A stretch of DNA of 10,221 bases from Tannerella sp. (lineage in GTDB: Bacteria > Bacteroidota > Bacteroidia > Bacteroidales > Tannerellaceae). The translations under genes and the position numbers were made by a program. Shown here one piece after another: positions 7,221 through 10,221 of the stretch. Within the stretch, counting starts at the first letter, position 1, and each line of letters opens with the position of its first letter. The notes beneath the pieces were generated by a model, which saw only the letters and a list, made by a program, of their open reading frames with translations, did no database searches and was not told where the DNA came from. The stretch covers positions 1 through 10,221 of the forward strand of contig JAITHS010000129.1 of NCBI GenBank assembly GCA_031279875.1, read 5' to 3'.

Positions 7221-8630
7221 ATGCATCGACATATTGACTATCTCGTAATCGCGTTATTAGCAGGTATTTATATCTTGCTTCCATCAAATAATCCGACAGG
7301 CGACATAGCCGCTTATGCAGTAAATGTGCGCGAAGGTTCCGACCTTTTTATGCCTCATCATCTGCTTTATAATGCTTTTAACTATGCCGTTGCACAGATT
7401 TTCGGCATATATAATACTCTTATTCTCAATCAGATAATCAACGCGCTGTTTGCTGTCGGATGTCTTTTGGTGATGAGGGCTTTGCTTCGCAATACATGCG
7501 GCTATGTCGAAACTTCCGTTTTGTTGCTTGCTATGGGTTCGTGTTACGGTTTTCTGCGTTACGCCGTTTCGGGCGAGACATATATCATACCGCTATTTTT
7601 CTCCTTGCAGGCAAGTCTGTGCGCCTTGCGTTATCCTAATCGCGCATGGCTCACAGGAGTGCTTGCTTCAACGGCTTGTCTTTTTCATCAGATACACGTT
7701 TTCTGGTGGGCAGGGCTGCTCATTTACATCTTTATAAGCAACAGAAGTAAATTACCGACGGCAAAATATCTGCTCGTTTCCTGCATGGTACCGGCTGTTT
7801 ATCTGCTTGTTTTTAATCTTTTTCCGGGCAATTCGACCGGTTTTTTCGATTTTATCTTTTACGAGTATTTTCACAACTCTAATGTGAGTTATAATCTCGG
7901 TATCAGAAGTTTATATCTAACGCCCGTAAACCTTGTGCGCACTTTTTTTCAGGTTCACGGCAATATGCTTCCTCTTGTTGAAAAATATCCGCTGTTGCTT
8001 GCCGTAGCGGGCGTATGTATCGGCTTGATAGTTTATAATATGCTGATATACAGACGCATATTTCGCCATTCGGAGCAACATGACACGATGTTCGGCAAGT
8101 GTCATCTGATGATATTCGGTTTGCAGTTGCTTTTTGCCGCAGGTTCTTCGGGAAATGCCGAATTTATGGTCATGCTACCTTTTGCGCTGGTATTGTTTTA
8201 TACTGCTCATTATCAGGTCAAAACCGCTATTGCCCCTTTTGCCGTTGCTCTACTGCTATGGAATATATCATTTGCCGTCATACCGTCGCATTTCCTCGAA
8301 ATGACGCCTGAAAAAGCCGTTGTAAGATATATTGAGCGGCATCCGCAGGAAACATACTGCGTTTTCGACCTGCGGACAGTCGAAAACATGCTCCGCTACC
8401 GCAATCCGGCGAGGTCTTTCAAACTGTACGAAGATGTTTCCAAACTTGATTCGCTTGTATCTGTCGGCATTCGGGTCGGTACCGACGTGTGGTCGCCGCG
8501 CCATTTGTCGCGTGCTACGATGCTCAATACTGTTGCGCCATACCACGTCCCAACGGCAATCGTTACACGCGACACCGTTGAATACGATATTGGAATACTT
8601 GTTATGACAAATATCAAAGGGAACTTCTAA
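7221..8630 (+). CDS. Polytopic membrane protein, putative GT-C glycosyltransferase
   Basis: This 469-residue protein has about 9-11 hydrophobic segments between residues 7 and 354, then a soluble C-terminal part of about 110 residues. The first helix (7-20) is followed by an extracytoplasmic loop with GD at 27-28 and PHHLLYN at 45-51. An acidic residue soon after helix 1 is the usual layout of GT-C enzymes, which transfer sugars from lipid-linked donors. I cannot name the family. ATG 7221 is chosen because it follows the glycosidase stop (7217-7219) by one base, typical of translational coupling. A start at 7149 would add 24 hydrophilic residues ahead of helix 1, encoded inside the glycosidase gene. 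Alternatives are an O-antigen-type or other uncharacterised membrane protein. Confidence 0.7.
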   Translation: MHRHIDYLVIALLAGIYILLPSNNPTGDIAAYAVNVREGSDLFMPHHLLYNAFNYAVAQIFGIYNTLILNQIINALFAVGCLLVMRALLRNTCGYVETSVLLLAMGSCYGFLRYAVSGETYIIPLFFSLQASLCALRYPNRAWLTGVLASTACLFHQIHVFWWAGLLIYIFISNRSKLPTAKYLLVSCMVPAVYLLVFNLFPGNSTGFFDFIFYEYFHNSNVSYNLGIRSLYLTPVNLVRTFFQVHGNMLPLVEKYPLLLAVAGVCIGLIVYNMLIYRRIFRHSEQHDTMFGKCHLMIFGLQLLFAAGSSGNAEFMVMLPFALVLFYTAHYQVKTAIAPFAVALLLWNISFAVIPSHFLEMTPEKAVVRYIERHPQETYCVFDLRTVENMLRYRNPARSFKLYEDVSKLDSLVSVGIRVGTDVWSPRHLSRATMLNTVAPYHVPTAIVTRDTVEYDIGILVMTNIKGNF

Positions 8631-8644
8631 AATAGTTTGCTTTC

Positions 8645-8698
8645 GGGTACGAATTTTGTCATTTTGTCTTTTTTTTTGGGTACGAAATTTGTCATTTT
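8645..8698. repeat. Pair of 21-bp direct repeats upstream of the ATPase gene
   Basis: Two copies of a 21-bp sequence starting GGGTACGAA and ending TTTGTCATTTT lie at 8645-8665 and 8678-8698, differing at one position (8654 versus 8687). Their period is 33 bp, close to three helical turns, and a run of nine T residues (8669-8677) separates them. The second copy contains the -33 TTTG of the promoter for the downstream ATPase. This suits a protein-binding site or a mobile-cassette border, but neither is shown. Confidence 0.8.
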
Positions 8699-8719
8699 CC
8701 CCAAAAAATATTATCTTTG
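8688..8719 (+). promoter_or_regulatory. Bacteroidetes-type promoter for the AAA/DUF4143 gene
   Basis: TTTG at 8688-8691 is separated by 20 nt from TATCTTTG at 8712-8719, matching the TAnnTTTG consensus. The ATG at 8750 follows after a 30-nt AT-rich leader. This promoter rules against the in-frame TTG at 8717 as a start, because that codon is part of the -7 box. Confidence 0.8.
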
Positions 8720-8749
8720 CACCTCAAAATAAAACTAATAATAAAAAAA

Positions 8750-10081
8750 ATGGCAAAAGAAAAATATCTTTTTCGAAATGTAGATAAAGAACTTTTGATT
8801 TGGAAAGACAATCCGCGCCGAAAGGTTTTGCTGTTGCGCGGGGCAAGGCAGGTTGGCAAATCTTCTGCTGTAAGGCATTTGGCAAAGCAGTTCAAATATT
8901 ATTTGGAAATAAATTTTGAAGATGTGGAAGAGAAAATAATATCGCTTTTTGAGCCGGGTGTTTCGCCGCAGGAAATTTGCAAAAAATTGTCGGTTGCAAC
9001 AGGAGTGCCGATTGTGGTCGGCGAAACGTTACTTTTTCTTGATGAAATTCAGCGTTGTTTGCCTGCATTGTCAAAACTACGTTTTTTTTACGAAAAAATG
9101 CCCGATTTACATCTTGTTGCCGCCGGTTCGCTGCTCGAATTTGCGCTCGAAGAAATTCCCTCTTTTGCGGTAGGCAGGGTTACTTCGCTGTTTATGTACC
9201 CTTTCTCTTTTGAGGAATTTCTGTATGCTATGGGTAAGGGTATGTGGGCAGAAGCCATACAGGAAGCAAGTCCCGGAAATCCGATCTTTGAAAGTGTACA
9301 TAAAGAGTTGCTTAAACTTCTGAAAATTTTTATGCTCACAGGTGGAATGCCCGAAGTGGTTGCCGAATATGTTGCAACAGAAAATATACTTGATTGTCAG
9401 ATGATTATTGCGAGTTTGTTAGTTTCGTTGCGTAGCGATTTTGCCAAATATCGCAAACGCATACCTGCCACCCGCATCAACGAAGTGTTTGATTCGGTGG
9501 CACATCAGGCAGATGGTAAGTTTGTGTATGAACACGCTGCTGTTGGTACAGGAAACAAACAAGTTAAGCAGGCGCTGGACTTGCTTATAATGGCTGGCCT
9601 GGCGTATCCTGTTACGCATACATCTTCCAATGGTATTCCTCTTGGCGCAGAAGTAAACACCAAATTTAAACGGATGTTCTTGTTTGACACAGGGCTATTT
9701 CAGCATATTTTGGGCTTAAATCTGACTGATATTTTGTTTGCCGAAGATTTTAAAAGCGTGAATAACGGCGCACTTGCCGAAGTTTTTGTGGCTCACGAGT
9801 TAGTAAAAAATTCATCTTGTTACAGTCCTGTGTCGCTCTATTGTTGGCAGCGCGAAAACCGAAACGGCAATGCGCAGGTCGATTTCTTAATTCAGAAAAG
9901 CGACAAAATTTTGCCAATTGAAGTGAAAGCCGGTAATCAGGGCGCAATGCAAAGTTTGCACCTGTTTATGAAAGAAAAAAACAGCGAATATGGCATCCGC
10001 ACCTCACTTGAAAATTTTGCCGAATACGACAAAATAAAAGTTTATCCGCTTTATGCCATTGGAAATCTCATAAGAAATTGA
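8750..10081 (+). CDS. AAA ATPase with C-terminal DUF4143 domain
   Basis: This 443-residue cytoplasmic protein has an N-terminal AAA domain with Walker A GARQVGKSSA (31-40), Walker B LLFLDEIQ (94-101), a sensor-1-like AAGS (124-127) and R143 in a GR pair. The DUF4143 part (about 190-400) ends with a pattern of the PD-(D/E)XK nuclease fold: E344, then QVDFLI (D378), then IEVKAG (E391, K393). DUF4143 ATPases are abundant multi-copy proteins in Bacteroidetes. Their biological role is not established, and nuclease activity here is inference from the motif. The length is normal for the family. The start at 8750 follows the promoter. The gene looks more AT-rich than its left neighbours, which fits acquisition by transfer. 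It is a single-gene unit with 14 bp to the convergent gene on the right. Confidence 0.92.
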   Translation: MAKEKYLFRNVDKELLIWKDNPRRKVLLLRGARQVGKSSAVRHLAKQFKYYLEINFEDVEEKIISLFEPGVSPQEICKKLSVATGVPIVVGETLLFLDEIQRCLPALSKLRFFYEKMPDLHLVAAGSLLEFALEEIPSFAVGRVTSLFMYPFSFEEFLYAMGKGMWAEAIQEASPGNPIFESVHKELLKLLKIFMLTGGMPEVVAEYVATENILDCQMIIASLLVSLRSDFAKYRKRIPATRINEVFDSVAHQADGKFVYEHAAVGTGNKQVKQALDLLIMAGLAYPVTHTSSNGIPLGAEVNTKFKRMFLFDTGLFQHILGLNLTDILFAEDFKSVNNGALAEVFVAHELVKNSSCYSPVSLYCWQRENRNGNAQVDFLIQKSDKILPIEVKAGNQGAMQSLHLFMKEKNSEYGIRTSLENFAEYDKIKVYPLYAIGNLIRN

Positions 10082-10095
10082 AAACTAATAAATTT

Positions 10096-10221
10096 TCACT
10101 CAACTTTCGACTTTTCCAGCTCCGCCACTTTCTTTTCTAACTTTTCAATCTCGTAATCCTGATTGCGGATAGTGGTCAGGAGCGAGTTAAGTTCTTCATT
10201 TTCAATCGATGACGGGTACTG
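10096..10221 (-). CDS. C-terminal end of an unidentified coiled-coil protein (partial)
   Basis: The minus-strand frame is open from the window edge (10221) to a TGA at 10096-10098 and encodes the last 41 residues of a protein that begins outside the window. The tail is strongly coiled-coil: YEIEKLEKKVAELEKSKVE, with Leu, Ile and Val in heptad positions and dense Glu/Lys. Such tails occur in many proteins, including transposases, tail-fibre-like surface proteins with a C-terminal chaperone domain, and structural proteins, so no function is assigned. It converges on the ATPase gene across 14 bp. Confidence 0.65.
   Translation of the reverse strand, partial: QYPSSIENEELNSLLTTIRNQDYEIEKLEKKVAELEKSKVE

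Noticed and set aside
8641..8700. Intrinsic terminator after the membrane protein gene
   Set aside because: There is a T9 run at 8669-8677, but no GC-rich hairpin precedes it.
8717..8749. TTG start for the ATPase
   Set aside because: The codon lies in the -7 promoter box, and the added residues come from the AT-rich leader.

Overview
The window looks like a piece of a Bacteroidetes (probably Bacteroidales-type) chromosome. The main sign is the promoter class: three intergenic starts carry a TAnnTTTG -7 box with an upstream TTTG at 20-21 nt spacing and no clear Shine-Dalgarno sequence, which is the signature of the Bacteroidetes primary sigma factor. The AT-rich leaders, the Bacteroidetes-like secreted glycosidase and the AAA/DUF4143 ATPase fit this. 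Assignment below phylum level is not possible from the sequence alone.

Layout. Positions 1-391 contain no credible gene. They hold a composite of palindromic repeats: two copies of a REP-like unit (41-127 and 305-384) around a 99-bp inverted repeat (207-305) of the widespread GTCATTGCGAGG type. Then come three minus-strand genes, read right to left from 5343: an FSR-type MFS exporter, prmA (ribosomal protein L11 methyltransferase, overlapping the exporter by 4 bp) and, after a 78-bp gap with its own possible promoter, polA (full-length DNA polymerase I with all three activities predicted intact). The polA interdomain linker contains a 12-bp tandem repeat.

The 94-bp gap 5344-5437 carries two divergent promoters whose elements interleave. 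The rightward one drives a secreted GH78-like (alpha-L-rhamnosidase family) glycosidase, followed one base later by a polytopic membrane protein resembling GT-C glycosyltransferases. The two are probably one transcription unit linked to glycan metabolism.

The right end (8631-10221) looks like accessory DNA. A pair of 21-bp direct repeats with a 33-bp period overlaps the promoter of an AAA ATPase with a C-terminal DUF4143 (PD-(D/E)XK-like) domain. Facing it, 14 bp away, is the C-terminal end of an unidentified coiled-coil protein that runs out of the window.

No tRNA, rRNA, CRISPR array, integrase or recognisable transposase was seen. Most of the window is ordinary core and carbohydrate-related gene content. 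The parts most worth a second look are the repeat block beside polA, the interleaved promoters, the glycosidase/GT-C pair, and the repeat-flanked ATPase. I found no convincing evidence of a wholly new multi-gene system.
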